From Bacteroidales bacterium UBA3754 (GTDB lineage Bacteria > Bacteroidota > Bacteroidia > Bacteroidales > UBA1715), in the NCBI GenBank assembly GCA_002371705.1, contig DFGI01000050.1:1-24958 (forward strand): 24,958 bases of DNA, read 5' to 3'. Within the stretch, counting starts at the first letter, position 1; every line of letters begins with the position of its first letter. Made by a program: the position numbers and the translations under genes. Positions 1 through 7,742 of this stretch are shown here, piece by piece. The notes below the pieces were generated by a model, which ran no database searches, was not told where the DNA came from, and saw nothing but the letters and a program-made list of their open reading frames with translations.

Positions 1-140
1 ATCTACTATACTTCGATTAGGCAGCAAGAGCAAAGTTTTCTTCGCCAGTTATTGTTTTGGAGTGTGGTTAAGCGGGACAAACCCCATCGCCCGACATGCT
101 TACATTCCCTGTAAACTCCCCGTCAAATCCAGTCAACCCC
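1..140 (-). ncRNA. ssrA: tmRNA (ssrA), 5' part, cut by window edge
   Basis: Read on the minus strand, the RNA begins GGGGTTGACTGGATTTGACG, matching the conserved tmRNA 5' end that forms half of the tRNA-like domain. GTAAGCATG follows, then a GC-rich stretch (GGGCGATGGGG..CCCGC) that can form pseudoknot 1, then the tag reading frame ending in CTTGCTGCCTAA. The 3' half, with further pseudoknots and the alanine-acceptor end, lies outside the window. tmRNA rescues stalled ribosomes by acting first as a tRNA and then as an mRNA encoding a degradation tag, together with SmpB. The 5' end is set at the GGGG run by homology with known tmRNAs, where RNase P makes the mature end. Confidence 0.93.
17..46 (-). 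other. tmRNA proteolysis-tag reading frame (GEENFALAA, stop TAA)
   Basis: The minus-strand codons GGC GAA GAA AAC TTT GCT CTT GCT GCC TAA give the tag G-E-E-N-F-A-L-A-A. The resume codon is taken as GGC by analogy with Bacteroides and Porphyromonas tags. The hydrophobic ALAA end is the usual ClpXP-type degradation signal. Confidence 0.85.
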
Positions 141-154
141 AAGAAATGAGAATG

Positions 155-162
155 CAAATATA
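155..162 (-). promoter_or_regulatory. -7 box of the ssrA promoter (TATATTTG)
   Basis: On the minus strand TATATTTG exactly matches the Bacteroidetes -7 consensus TAnnTTTG. It lies 14 bases before the mature tmRNA 5' end, leaving a short precursor leader for RNase P. A TTG about 21 bases further upstream could be the -33 element. Confidence 0.7.
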
Positions 163-217
163 CAAATAATAATTGGAAAAATCAATTTTGAAGTTATGTA
201 CTCTGAAACAATTTTAT

Positions 218-225
218 TAAATTTG
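218..225 (+). promoter_or_regulatory. -7 box (TAAATTTG) for the radical SAM gene
   Basis: TAAATTTG matches TAnnTTTG and ends 19 bases before the ATG at 245. No clear -33 TTTG is seen at the usual spacing. It diverges from the ssrA promoter. Confidence 0.55.
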
Positions 226-244
226 CCTCTACAATTATAGTTTT

Positions 245-1519
245 ATGAAATTAAAATTGATTTACCCCCGTTGGAAAAAACTTCCAGGACAAACAACGTT
301 CAACTTGCCACCTCACGGACCAGTTGTGTTTGCGGCTACATTGCCGGAATGGGTTGATGTGTCATTTACTGACGAGAATGTTGAAGATATTGATTGGGAC
401 GAAGAGTGCGACATGGTTGCTATTTCCATGATGCTTTCAACGCAAGTGAAACGTGGTTGGGCTATAGCCGACAAATACCGTGCTATGGGCAAACAAGTGA
501 TGTTTGGTGGCATTTCAACCATGCTCCACGCAGAAGAAACCATACAACACGCCGACTCCGTATTTCTTGGCGAATCGGAAGGCCGTATGGAAGCAGTGAT
601 GGACGACTGGAAAAATGGTAAATTGAAAAAAGTCTATAACTATATGGGCAATATGCCCGACATCTCGCTTGTGGGTCCAGCCCGCCGCGATTTGTACAAA
701 CGTGAGCTCTACAACCACAAGGGCGTTCCTATGGTTGACTTGTTCCACGCCTCACGCGGCTGTCGTTTCAGCTGCTACCCGTGCGCAGTTTCATATTTGG
801 GAAGCCGTTGTTTCCGTCCCCGTCCAATCGACAAAACAATCGCCGATCTTGAAACAATTGACAACAACCGACTTTTTATAGTTGACAACTCGTTGGCACA
901 AAATAAGGAATGGGAAATGCAACTTTTCAAAGAGATGATTCCTTTGAAAAAGAAATGGATTAGCCACACGATAGAAGACGACCCGCAAGTGCTTGATTTG
1001 GCGGCACAAGCAGGTGCTTGGTACGTGTATCAGGCGGTGTACGACACGTCGAAATACATTCGTGAACGTGTGAAACGCTACCACGACTACGGAATCGGCG
1101 TGGAAGGCACTATCCTTCTCGGACTCGACAACCAAACCGAAGACGACATAAAACGATTGATTGACTTCTTGTTGGAAATTGACTTGGATTTGGCGGAATT
1201 TACCGTTTTGGCTCCTTTCCCCCACACCAAGGCATACGACGATTTGCTCCGTCAAGGAAGAATTTTCGACTTTGATTGGGACCACTACAATGCAGGACAA
1301 GTCGTTTACCACCCCAAACACATGAGTGCGGAACGTCTGCAAGAACTATATGAATACGCGTGGAAAGCGTTCTATCAAGACGAGACCCAAGAGGAAAAAA
1401 TGTTCAAACTATTCACCAATGTGGTTCTTCGCGAAATGAACGATGGCACATACCGCCCTCGAAACCGCGAACTTGCAAATAAGTCGTTTGGTAAGGACGT
1501 TGTGAGAAACATAAAGTAA
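245..1519 (+). CDS. B12-binding-domain radical SAM protein
   Basis: The 424-aa product has the layout of class B / BchE-like radical SAM enzymes. Residues about 1-125 resemble a Rossmann-like cobalamin-binding domain (VAISMM, a GG-STML turn, ADSVFLGESEG) but lack the DxHxxG histidine that ligates cobalt in some relatives. The radical SAM domain follows, with the [4Fe-4S] cluster motif C173-RFS-C177-YP-C180. Family members cleave S-adenosylmethionine to start radical chemistry such as methylation or ring formation; the substrate cannot be told here. The ATG at 245 follows a good -7 box closely. The next gene of similar orientation is separated by the small element at 1518-1935. The stop codon overlaps the first heptad repeat of that element. 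Another cobalamin gene, a PduO-type adenosyltransferase, lies at 23260 but is not linked. Confidence 0.85.
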   Translation: MKLKLIYPRWKKLPGQTTFNLPPHGPVVFAATLPEWVDVSFTDENVEDIDWDEECDMVAISMMLSTQVKRGWAIADKYRAMGKQVMFGGISTMLHAEETIQHADSVFLGESEGRMEAVMDDWKNGKLKKVYNYMGNMPDISLVGPARRDLYKRELYNHKGVPMVDLFHASRGCRFSCYPCAVSYLGSRCFRPRPIDKTIADLETIDNNRLFIVDNSLAQNKEWEMQLFKEMIPLKKKWISHTIEDDPQVLDLAAQAGAWYVYQAVYDTSKYIRERVKRYHDYGIGVEGTILLGLDNQTEDDIKRLIDFLLEIDLDLAEFTVLAPFPHTKAYDDLLRQGRIFDFDWDHYNAGQVVYHPKHMSAERLQELYEYAWKAFYQDETQEEKMFKLFTNVVLREMNDGTYRPRNRELANKSFGKDVVRNIK

Positions 1520-1552
1520 TTGAGAATTGAAAGTTGAAAATTGACAATTATG
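1518..1552 (+). repeat. Heptanucleotide repeat array, left end
   Basis: Five consecutive seven-base units can be read: AATTGAG, AATTGAA, AGTTGAA, AATTGAC and AATTATG. The last contains the start codon of the four-helix-bundle ORF, and the first overlaps the stop codon of the radical SAM gene. Confidence 0.75.
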
Positions 1553-1912
1553 AGTGGGGATAATATAATTCAAACGAAGACGCGGGATTTTGCCTTACAC
1601 ATTATTTCTCTTTATAAAATTCTCATCGAAGAAAAAAAAGAATATGTTTTAAGCAAGCAACTTTTACGAAGTGGAACAAGCATTGGTGCGAACGTACGGG
1701 AGAGTAAAAATGCTCAGAGTCGTCTTGATTTTATCAATAAACTTAATATTGCACTAAAAGATGCTGACGAGACCGATTACTGGTTAGATTTACTTTATAC
1801 AAGCAACTATATAAATAAAGAAGAATTCACAAAAAACGAAAATGAATTAAACGAGATAATTAAAATACTAACATCTATTATAAAAACAACAAAATCCACC
1901 TTGGACAAATAA
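1550..1912 (+). CDS. Four-helix bundle protein (23S rRNA intervening-sequence family)
   Basis: The 120-aa product belongs by sequence to the S23 / IVP four-helix-bundle family: it is all-helical and charged, with the family signature LRSGTSIGANVRES followed by a helix of the KLNIALKDADETDYWLDLL type. Proteins of this family were first found in intervening sequences inserted in bacterial 23S rRNA genes, and they resemble the Avd accessory protein of diversity-generating retroelements. Their biochemical role is poorly known. I take ATG 1550 as the start; a TTG at 1541 in the same frame is possible but lies within the repeat array. The product MSGDNIIQTKTRDF begins in the usual way. No reverse transcriptase or variable repeat is near, so an Avd role is unlikely. 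The AT-rich composition differs from the radical SAM gene before it, which fits acquisition by insertion. Confidence 0.85.
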   Translation: MSGDNIIQTKTRDFALHIISLYKILIEEKKEYVLSKQLLRSGTSIGANVRESKNAQSRLDFINKLNIALKDADETDYWLDLLYTSNYINKEEFTKNENELNEIIKILTSIIKTTKSTLDK

Positions 1913-1914
1913 CT

Positions 1915-1935
1915 ATCAATTGTCAATTATCAATT
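1915..1935 (-). repeat. Heptanucleotide repeat array, right end (inverted)
   Basis: Three seven-base units, ATCAATT, GTCAATT and ATCAATT, are reverse complements of the AATTGAN units at 1518-1552. They begin two bases after the stop of the four-helix-bundle ORF. Confidence 0.7.
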
Positions 1936-1942
1936 AACTAAA

Positions 1943-2320
1943 ATGAAGGTACCTGAAAAATACTATGACGAAAAATTCGATTTCAAAGGTCAATGGGATA
2001 TGCCATCGACTTGCGGATTGAAAGTGTTGGATTATAACGGAAAGAAACTTGTGCTTGTGACGGAATTATACCAAGACAACCCAGGCACATCGGTCACATA
2101 CGCGGGAGCGTCGTTGGCGAACCAAATTTGCGAAGCAAAAGGTTTCAATGTGAACGACATTCTTTATATAGAATGCAATCCCGACACAAGTTCAAAACTA
2201 TCGTTTTACGATGAAGAATTTTTCCAAGTAACGTTTGACATTGTTGACGGAAAATTTGCAGGAACGCCAAAATACAAACAACTTTCGCAAGAAGAAGCAA
2301 AAGAAATGATTACACTATGA
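1943..2320 (+). CDS. Hypothetical protein, 125 aa
   Basis: I do not recognise this protein. It is a soluble, acidic 125-aa product with no signal peptide, membrane segment or obvious catalytic motif. It looks like a mixed alpha/beta or all-beta single domain: strands around KLVLVTELY, ILYIECNP and FFQVTFDIVDGKF, and a short helix around ANQICEAKGF. A lone CGL near residue 25 and a conserved-looking FYDEEFF stretch are the most distinctive parts. The ATG at 1943 follows the right heptad array by seven bases, so the element now supplies its leader. Its stop overlaps the start of the next gene (ATGA, 2317-2320), so translation of the secreted esterase is probably coupled to it. Function unknown. 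Confidence 0.8.
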   Translation: MKVPEKYYDEKFDFKGQWDMPSTCGLKVLDYNGKKLVLVTELYQDNPGTSVTYAGASLANQICEAKGFNVNDILYIECNPDTSSKLSFYDEEFFQVTFDIVDGKFAGTPKYKQLSQEEAKEMITL

Positions 2321-3318
2321 GACGATTTTTGTCACTACTCAGTTTCTTTGTTTTCTTCAGCCAAATATCATTCTCTCAATACGTTACACGTTGCAAAGAA
2401 GATGGTTGCACATCAAAAGTTGCCCCTTGGCAATATGTGCATAGCGTAACATCGAATGGCAAAGTAAAAAAGACGAAGGAAACCACGCGTATTTACACGT
2501 TTTTACCGACAAACTACAGCAAGGAAGATAAAAAAGTACCAGCTGTAATTATCTGCCCTGGAGGTAGTTACCACCATCTTGGGATGAAACACGAAGGGTA
2601 TCAGGTGGCGCAATGGTTTGCACAAAATGGTTATGCCGCATTTGTGCTTCGCTACCGTGTGAGCAGCCACGGATACCACCACCCTGCCATGATTCAGGAT
2701 TTGCAGCTGACCATTGCTCTCATAAAAAAATTTGGCAACGAATGGATTGACACTACTAAAATCGGAGCGATAGGATTTTCGGCTGGCGGGCATTTGGTTT
2801 TGCACAGCGGCATTGAAAAGCAGAATTACATAAAGAATGAATTTCCCGCTTCCGAAAAATACGGTCTGCGCCCCAACTACATTATGGCGATTTATCCCGT
2901 GGTTTCAATGGAAGACAGCATTGCGCACCAAAAATCACGAAAAAATCTGCTCACAAAAAATTATACGCAAGACGACATTCACCAATTTTCCATCGAGCAA
3001 AACATTCCCGACGATATGCCACCGACATTCGTCCTTGCCTGCACCGACGACGATGTGGTTGATGTCCGCAACAGTCGTGCTCTTTGGCAGGCACTCAATA
3101 ACAAACAAATCAATTTTAGTTCGTACGCAGAACTGCCAACCGGCGGTCACGGCTTTGGTATGTACAAAAACAACAGCGAAACCACAAAAGATTGGAACGA
3201 ACGTCTGCTGAAAAATTGGCTTGATATGATTCCCGCAATAAATCAATATCCATATCGTGAATCTTTTGACGAATTCTTTAACAAAAAAAGATTATTAGTA
3301 ATGCCTGATGAAAACTAA
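2317..3318 (+). CDS. Secreted alpha/beta-hydrolase, acetylxylan-esterase-like
   Basis: The 333-aa protein starts with a Sec signal peptide (hydrophobic residues 4-20, ending FSQ). Residues 75-305 form an alpha/beta-hydrolase fold of the BD-FAE / lipase-like type: oxyanion-hole strand VIICPGGSY (77-85), nucleophile elbow GFSAGG with Ser155, an acid Asp in TDDDVV (about Asp245), and His278 in GGHGFG. Relatives remove acetyl or feruloyl groups from plant polysaccharides or cleave other small esters; the substrate is not evident. The last 30 residues are a polar tail without known motifs. It overlaps the preceding gene by 4 bases and the following transporter gene by 11 bases, so the three are probably co-expressed. 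There is no SusC/SusD pair near, so a dedicated polysaccharide-utilisation locus is not supported. Confidence 0.85.
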   Translation: MRRFLSLLSFFVFFSQISFSQYVTRCKEDGCTSKVAPWQYVHSVTSNGKVKKTKETTRIYTFLPTNYSKEDKKVPAVIICPGGSYHHLGMKHEGYQVAQWFAQNGYAAFVLRYRVSSHGYHHPAMIQDLQLTIALIKKFGNEWIDTTKIGAIGFSAGGHLVLHSGIEKQNYIKNEFPASEKYGLRPNYIMAIYPVVSMEDSIAHQKSRKNLLTKNYTQDDIHQFSIEQNIPDDMPPTFVLACTDDDVVDVRNSRALWQALNNKQINFSSYAELPTGGHGFGMYKNNSETTKDWNERLLKNWLDMIPAINQYPYRESFDEFFNKKRLLVMPDEN

Positions 3319-4213
3319 CAACAAACTCATTGGTCACATAGCGATATTTCTTGCCTACACCATTTTCGGGTTCAACATCATCACGTGCAAAAATCTTGTC
3401 TCGTTTGGCGTTGTCTCCCCCATCGGAATCTTCTTCCTACGGGCTTTGGGAGCGACAATTTGTTTTTGGTTAGTTTCATTATTTCTACCGAAAGAAAAAG
3501 TTGACAAAAAAGATTTGCCGAAAATTTTTCTTGCGTCAATGTTGGGATTGTTTCTCACGCAGATGAGTTTTCTCAAGGCAATGACAATCACCACACCAGT
3601 GGATGCGGCAATCATCACCACACTTACGCCTGTATTCACCATGTTTATTGCCGCCATTTTCTTGAAAGAACCCATCACGTTCAAAAAAGCAGGCGGTGTG
3701 GCACTCAGTTTTATAGGTGTTATCTTATTGATTTTGAACAGCGTACACACATCAAACGGAATTGAGCACAGTCATCCGTTGGGTTTATGTTTAATGATTT
3801 GTAACTGTCTCTTTTTTGCCCTGTATTTAGGTGCGTTCAGACCTTTGGTGCAAAAATACGGCACCATCACGTTTATGAAATGGATGTTTTTGTTTTCAAT
3901 GCTTGTTGCCATTCCGTTCAATATTGGCGAGATGGCAACAACAGATTATAGTTTGCTCACGTCAGAGTTTATGTGGAATTTGGCGTTTACGGTGATTTGC
4001 GCCACATTCATCGCATATTTCCTTGTTCCTATCGGGCAAAAAAATCTACGGCCGACCATTGTGAGCATGTATGCATACGTGCAACCGTTCATTGCGACAA
4101 TTGTCAGCATAATCATCGGAATGGACGTGATGACTTGGCAAAAAATACTTGCCGCAATCCTTGTATTTTCAGGAGTTTATCTTGTAAACAAAAGTAAAGC
4201 GAAAGAAAATTGA
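3308..4213 (+). CDS. EamA / DMT-family transporter
   Basis: The 301-aa integral membrane protein has about ten hydrophobic segments in two homologous halves, the layout of the drug/metabolite transporter superfamily with two EamA domains. Family features include the loop FLKAMTITTPVDAAIITTLTPVFT in the first half and the closing helices IVSMYAYVQPFIATIVSIIIG in the second. Such proteins sit in the inner membrane and export amino acids or other small metabolites; the substrate is unknown. The ATG at 3308 lies inside the end of the esterase gene, 11 bases before its stop, implying coupling. No hairpin terminator is obvious in the 86 bases before the transketolase gene. Confidence 0.88.
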   Translation: MKTNNKLIGHIAIFLAYTIFGFNIITCKNLVSFGVVSPIGIFFLRALGATICFWLVSLFLPKEKVDKKDLPKIFLASMLGLFLTQMSFLKAMTITTPVDAAIITTLTPVFTMFIAAIFLKEPITFKKAGGVALSFIGVILLILNSVHTSNGIEHSHPLGLCLMICNCLFFALYLGAFRPLVQKYGTITFMKWMFLFSMLVAIPFNIGEMATTDYSLLTSEFMWNLAFTVICATFIAYFLVPIGQKNLRPTIVSMYAYVQPFIATIVSIIIGMDVMTWQKILAAILVFSGVYLVNKSKAKEN

Positions 4214-4245
4214 TAACTTGTGTATAATTTCGTCTATTTACTTTT

Positions 4246-4273
4246 TTTGAAAACATAAAAACGATTTATTTTG
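4246..4273 (+). promoter_or_regulatory. Likely promoter of the transketolase gene
   Basis: A TTTG at 4246-4249 and an imperfect -7 box TTATTTTG at 4266-4273 are separated by 16 bases, close to the Bacteroidetes TTTG-N19-TAnnTTTG layout. The start codon is 26 bases further on. Confidence 0.45.
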
Positions 4274-4299
4274 CACCAGATTTACATAATGATAGTAAA

Positions 4300-6348
4300 A
4301 TGAAAAACATTTCAGAACGTTCGGCCGACAATATGCGTATTCTCGCGGTTTCAATGGTCGAAAAAGCAAAATCCGGTCACCCAGGAGGTGCAATGGGCGG
4401 CATGGATTTCATCTCCGTTTTATACTCAGATTTTCTTCAATACGACCCGACCGACATGGCGTGGGCAAATCGTGACAGATTTTTCCTTGACCCTGGACAC
4501 ATGTCACCGATGTTGTATGCGACTTTGTGCATGGTTGGAACGCTTTCCATAGACGATTTGAAAAATTTCCGTCAATGGGGAAGCCTGACTGCCGGACACC
4601 CTGAAGTAAACCACAAAATTGGTGTTGAAAACACGTCGGGACCGCTCGGTCAAGGTCATACGATGGCTGTAGGTGCGGCTATTGCAGAGAAATTCCTTCG
4701 CGCTCGTTTCGGAGAATGGATGAAACACAAAATCTATGCGTTCATTTCCGACGGCGGCATTCAAGAGGAAATTTCACAAGGCGCAGGACGTATTGCCGGA
4801 CATCTTGGTTTGGACAACCTCATTATGTTCTACGACTCCAACGACATTCAACTTTCAACCCACACCGACGCGGTTTCGAGCGAAGACACTGCCATGAAAT
4901 ACGAATCGTGGGGCTGGAGAGTCATCACAATCAATGGCAACGACCACGACGAAATCCGCAAAGCACTGCAATGGGCAAACGAAGAAACGGGAAAACCATC
5001 GCTGATTATCGGAAAAACAACGATGGGTAAAGGTCTTCTCGATGCTGAAGGCAAATCGTTCGAAGGACAAACTTCGACACACGGACAGCCAGTGAGCAAG
5101 GCTGGCGCATCGGTCGAAAAAACTATTCTCAACCTCGACGGAAATCCAAACGATCCGTTCGCTATTTTCGACGACGTAAAACAATTTTGGAAAAACGTCA
5201 ACGAAAATAAAATCAAAAACGCACAAAAACGTAAGGCAGAACAAGCAGAATGGGAAAAGAAGAATCCCGAATTGGCAAAGAAACTTTCTCAATTCTTGTC
5301 TGGAAATCTCCCTACCGACATTGATTTCGCAAGCATAGAACAAAAACCGAACGTGGCAACCCGTGTTGCATCGAGAACGGTTCTTGGATATTTTGCTGAA
5401 CATATCGAAAATATGATTTGCTCGTCTGCCGATTTGAGCAACAGCGACAACACCGACGGATTCCTCAAAAAGACACAGGATATTACCAAAGATGATTTTT
5501 CAGGAAAATTCCTCGAAGCTGGTGTTGCCGAACTGACAATGGCATCAATTATGAACGGTATCGTGCTTCACGGCGGATTGTTCACCGCATGCGGCACATT
5601 CTTCGTGTTCTCGGAATATATGAAACCTGCAATGCGTATGTCGGCATTGATGGAACTGCCTGTTAAATATGTATGGTCGCACGATGCGTTCCGCGTTGGC
5701 GAAGATGGTCCTACCCACCAGCCAATCGAACAAGAAGCACAAATCCGCTTGATGGAACAAGTTTACAACCACAGTGGTAAACGCAGTTTTCTTGTTCTCC
5801 GCCCTGCCGATGCTCAGGAAGCAACTGTTTGTTGGGAACTTGCCATGAAAACAAACGATCGTCCGACTGGCTTGATTTTCTCTCGCCAAACAATCAACGA
5901 CATTCCGGCAAAACCAGGGTCAACACGCTATGCCGATGCACAAAATGCGAAATTCGGTGCGTATATTGTGAAAGAAGCACAAGGCGAAGCCGACATTATT
6001 TTGGTTGCCAACGGTTCCGAAGTCAGCACAATTTACGATGCGTCGCTCATTCTCGAAAGCAAACACGGCTTGAAAGTTCAAGTTGTTTCCGCTCCGTCGG
6101 AAGGCTTGTTCCGCGACCAAAGCAAAGAATATCAGGAGAAAATTCTCCCTTCGGGAAAACCAATTTACGGCGTAACCGCAGGACTTTCAATCAATCTGCA
6201 AGGACTTGTGGGGGCAAAAGGTAAAATTTGGGGCTTGAACCACTTCGGCTATTCCGCACCATATACCGTACTTGACGAAAAATTCGGCTACACCGCTGAA
6301 AATATTGTAAATCAAGTGCTTGATTATTTAAAAGAGTATTCGAAATAG
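4300..6348 (+). CDS. tkt: Transketolase
   Basis: The 682-aa protein has full transketolase length and order: thiamine-diphosphate/pyrimidine domain, Pyr domain and C-terminal domain. It transfers two-carbon units between sugar phosphates in the non-oxidative pentose phosphate pathway, in the cytoplasm, with thiamine diphosphate and a divalent metal. Visible motifs are KSGHPGG (His27), DPGHMSP (His67), GPLGQG (114-119), the metal motif SDGGIQEE (Asp151) with Asn181 in YDSND, AGVAELTM carrying the catalytic Glu, and VGEDGPTHQP. Some differ from the E. coli/yeast forms (GDG, GVREH), but to my knowledge this variant is normal in Bacteroidales. It has its own likely promoter and a strong terminator, so it is probably a single-gene unit. 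Confidence 0.96.
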   Translation: MKNISERSADNMRILAVSMVEKAKSGHPGGAMGGMDFISVLYSDFLQYDPTDMAWANRDRFFLDPGHMSPMLYATLCMVGTLSIDDLKNFRQWGSLTAGHPEVNHKIGVENTSGPLGQGHTMAVGAAIAEKFLRARFGEWMKHKIYAFISDGGIQEEISQGAGRIAGHLGLDNLIMFYDSNDIQLSTHTDAVSSEDTAMKYESWGWRVITINGNDHDEIRKALQWANEETGKPSLIIGKTTMGKGLLDAEGKSFEGQTSTHGQPVSKAGASVEKTILNLDGNPNDPFAIFDDVKQFWKNVNENKIKNAQKRKAEQAEWEKKNPELAKKLSQFLSGNLPTDIDFASIEQKPNVATRVASRTVLGYFAEHIENMICSSADLSNSDNTDGFLKKTQDITKDDFSGKFLEAGVAELTMASIMNGIVLHGGLFTACGTFFVFSEYMKPAMRMSALMELPVKYVWSHDAFRVGEDGPTHQPIEQEAQIRLMEQVYNHSGKRSFLVLRPADAQEATVCWELAMKTNDRPTGLIFSRQTINDIPAKPGSTRYADAQNAKFGAYIVKEAQGEADIILVANGSEVSTIYDASLILESKHGLKVQVVSAPSEGLFRDQSKEYQEKILPSGKPIYGVTAGLSINLQGLVGAKGKIWGLNHFGYSAPYTVLDEKFGYTAENIVNQVLDYLKEYSK

Positions 6349-6370
6349 AGAAAAATCGAAACAAACGAAA

Positions 6371-6400
6371 GCCTGTGAAGCAATTCACGGGCTTTTTTGT
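6371..6400 (+). terminator. Rho-independent terminator after tkt
   Basis: GCCTGTGAA (6371-6379) pairs with TTCACGGGC (6384-6392), giving nine pairs with one G-U and a GCAA loop, followed directly by TTTTTTG. The T run also supplies the -33 region of the next promoter. Confidence 0.88.
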
Positions 6401-6427
6401 TTTTTGAAAGAGAAATCCTTATATTTG
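6396..6427 (+). promoter_or_regulatory. Promoter of the M28 peptidase gene
   Basis: TTTG at 6396-6399 and TATATTTG at 6420-6427 are separated by 20 bases, a near-perfect Bacteroidetes promoter. The start codon lies only 10 bases after the -7 box, so the 5' leader must be a few bases long. Confidence 0.7.
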
Positions 6428-6437
6428 TAAAATCACA

Positions 6438-7739
6438 ATGAAACGATTTCTTACAATATTACTCATTGCATGTTCATTTCATACGTTCGCCCAACTTGAA
6501 AGCGGACGGAAATATCTGAACGATTTATGCTCCGAACGTATGCATGGCCGCGGATACGTGAACAACGGCATCCAAAATGCCGAAACATACATTCAACAAA
6601 AATTCGAATCGTTCCAATTGCAAAACTTGTTCGACGAGGAAGGTTCTTCTGTAACCTACTCCGTAAACACATTTCCCGACAAACTGCAACTTACCATTGA
6701 CGGTACGCAACTCACTGCAGGAAAGGATTTTATGATTGATGCGATTAGTGGTGGCGGAACAGCTACGCTAAAATGTATCCCATTCAACAAGAAAGATTTG
6801 CAAGACGTATGCTCTGGAAATAACATAAGTGCGTTGAAAGAAAAATACAAGTCGAAATATGCCCAAACCTGCTTGATTTTCGATGAAACCGACACTACGC
6901 TGACATCCAAACAAAAAGAAATAATCAACCAATGGATTACCATTGACTTAGTATGGAGCGAAGTCTATTCCATTGGTGCAATCATTAAAATCACCAACCA
7001 AAAACTAACGCAAAACATTGCCGATGTATGCGGAAACGTGCCATATTTCATTGTATCCGACAAAAGTTTGAAAGCAAAAAACATCAAATCAGTTTCGTTT
7101 GACGTAACGCAAAAACTTGAGACTGTCACAACGAATAATATTTGCTATTACATTGATAATGAGAAAACTGACAAATCCATATTTTTCACTGCCCATTACG
7201 ACCATTTGGGACAATTCGGTCCAGTGACCTACAATGGTGCAAACGACAATGCGAGCGGCGTTGCCCTTATGCTCACGCTGGCGGAATATTTTCAGAAGCA
7301 CAAAGACGAAATTCCCATCAACCTCTATTTCATTGCCTTTACTGGCGAAGAACTTGGTATGCTTGGCTCAAAGGCGTTTGTGAACGACCATTTATATATG
7401 AATTGTGACGGCTGTGATTTTGTCATCAACCTTGACTTGGTTGGCACGGGCGACGACGGCATTTGCGTGGTAAATGGAAAGGTGTTCGACAAAGAAATGT
7501 CGCTGATACAAAAAATCAACGACGAGAATAACTATTTCAAGCACATTCAAGTACGTGGCGAGGCCTGCAACAGCGACCACTGCCCATTTTACATGAAAAA
7601 CATTCCAAGCATCTATATTTACACAAAAGGCGGCACGCAGGCGTATCACGACATAAACGACAACGCCGACCAGCTTCCGCTCACGAAATTCAACGAATTG
7701 TTTAACTTATTGGTGAAATTTGTGGAGAATTACAAATAG
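6438..7739 (+). CDS. Secreted M28-family zinc peptidase
   Basis: The 433-aa protein has a signal peptide (residues 1-18, ending FAQ) and is probably periplasmic or secreted. The C-terminal half is a two-zinc M28 aminopeptidase domain. Ligands and catalytic residues are visible: His253 and Asp255 in HYDHLG, Asp270 in NGANDNASG, catalytic Glu304 and ligand Glu305 in GEELG, Asp333 in NLDLVG, and His404 in AYHDIND. M28 enzymes release amino acids or process glutamine/glutamate cyclisation. Residues about 75-235, before the catalytic domain, have no motif I recognise; a PA-like insertion is possible. The gene ends three bases before the convergent TSUP gene. Confidence 0.9.
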   Translation: MKRFLTILLIACSFHTFAQLESGRKYLNDLCSERMHGRGYVNNGIQNAETYIQQKFESFQLQNLFDEEGSSVTYSVNTFPDKLQLTIDGTQLTAGKDFMIDAISGGGTATLKCIPFNKKDLQDVCSGNNISALKEKYKSKYAQTCLIFDETDTTLTSKQKEIINQWITIDLVWSEVYSIGAIIKITNQKLTQNIADVCGNVPYFIVSDKSLKAKNIKSVSFDVTQKLETVTTNNICYYIDNEKTDKSIFFTAHYDHLGQFGPVTYNGANDNASGVALMLTLAEYFQKHKDEIPINLYFIAFTGEELGMLGSKAFVNDHLYMNCDGCDFVINLDLVGTGDDGICVVNGKVFDKEMSLIQKINDENNYFKHIQVRGEACNSDHCPFYMKNIPSIYIYTKGGTQAYHDINDNADQLPLTKFNELFNLLVKFVENYK

Positions 7740-7742
7740 CTC

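Larger units (their letters stand above)
1518..1935. mobile_element. Putative insertion: four-helix-bundle ORF between inverted heptad arrays
   Basis: The ORF at 1550-1912 is bracketed by runs of a seven-base unit, AATTGAN. The left run (1518-1552) reads forward and the right run (1915-1935) reads as the reverse complement, ATCAATT/GTCAATT/ATCAATT. This makes a self-contained cassette of about 418 bases with imperfect inverted ends. It sits directly against the stop of the radical SAM gene and just before the start of the next gene. No transposase is encoded. Mobility is inferred from the layout, not shown. Confidence 0.45.

Noticed and set aside
791..1342. Minus-strand open frame of 183 codons
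   Set aside because: It lies opposite the radical SAM gene, shows no family motif and its composition is that of an antisense shadow.
1518..1935. Heptad arrays as a CRISPR, integron site or diversity-generating retroelement
   Set aside because: The units are only seven bases without spacers, and there is no cas gene, integrase site or reverse transcriptase; the Avd resemblance is only at family level.
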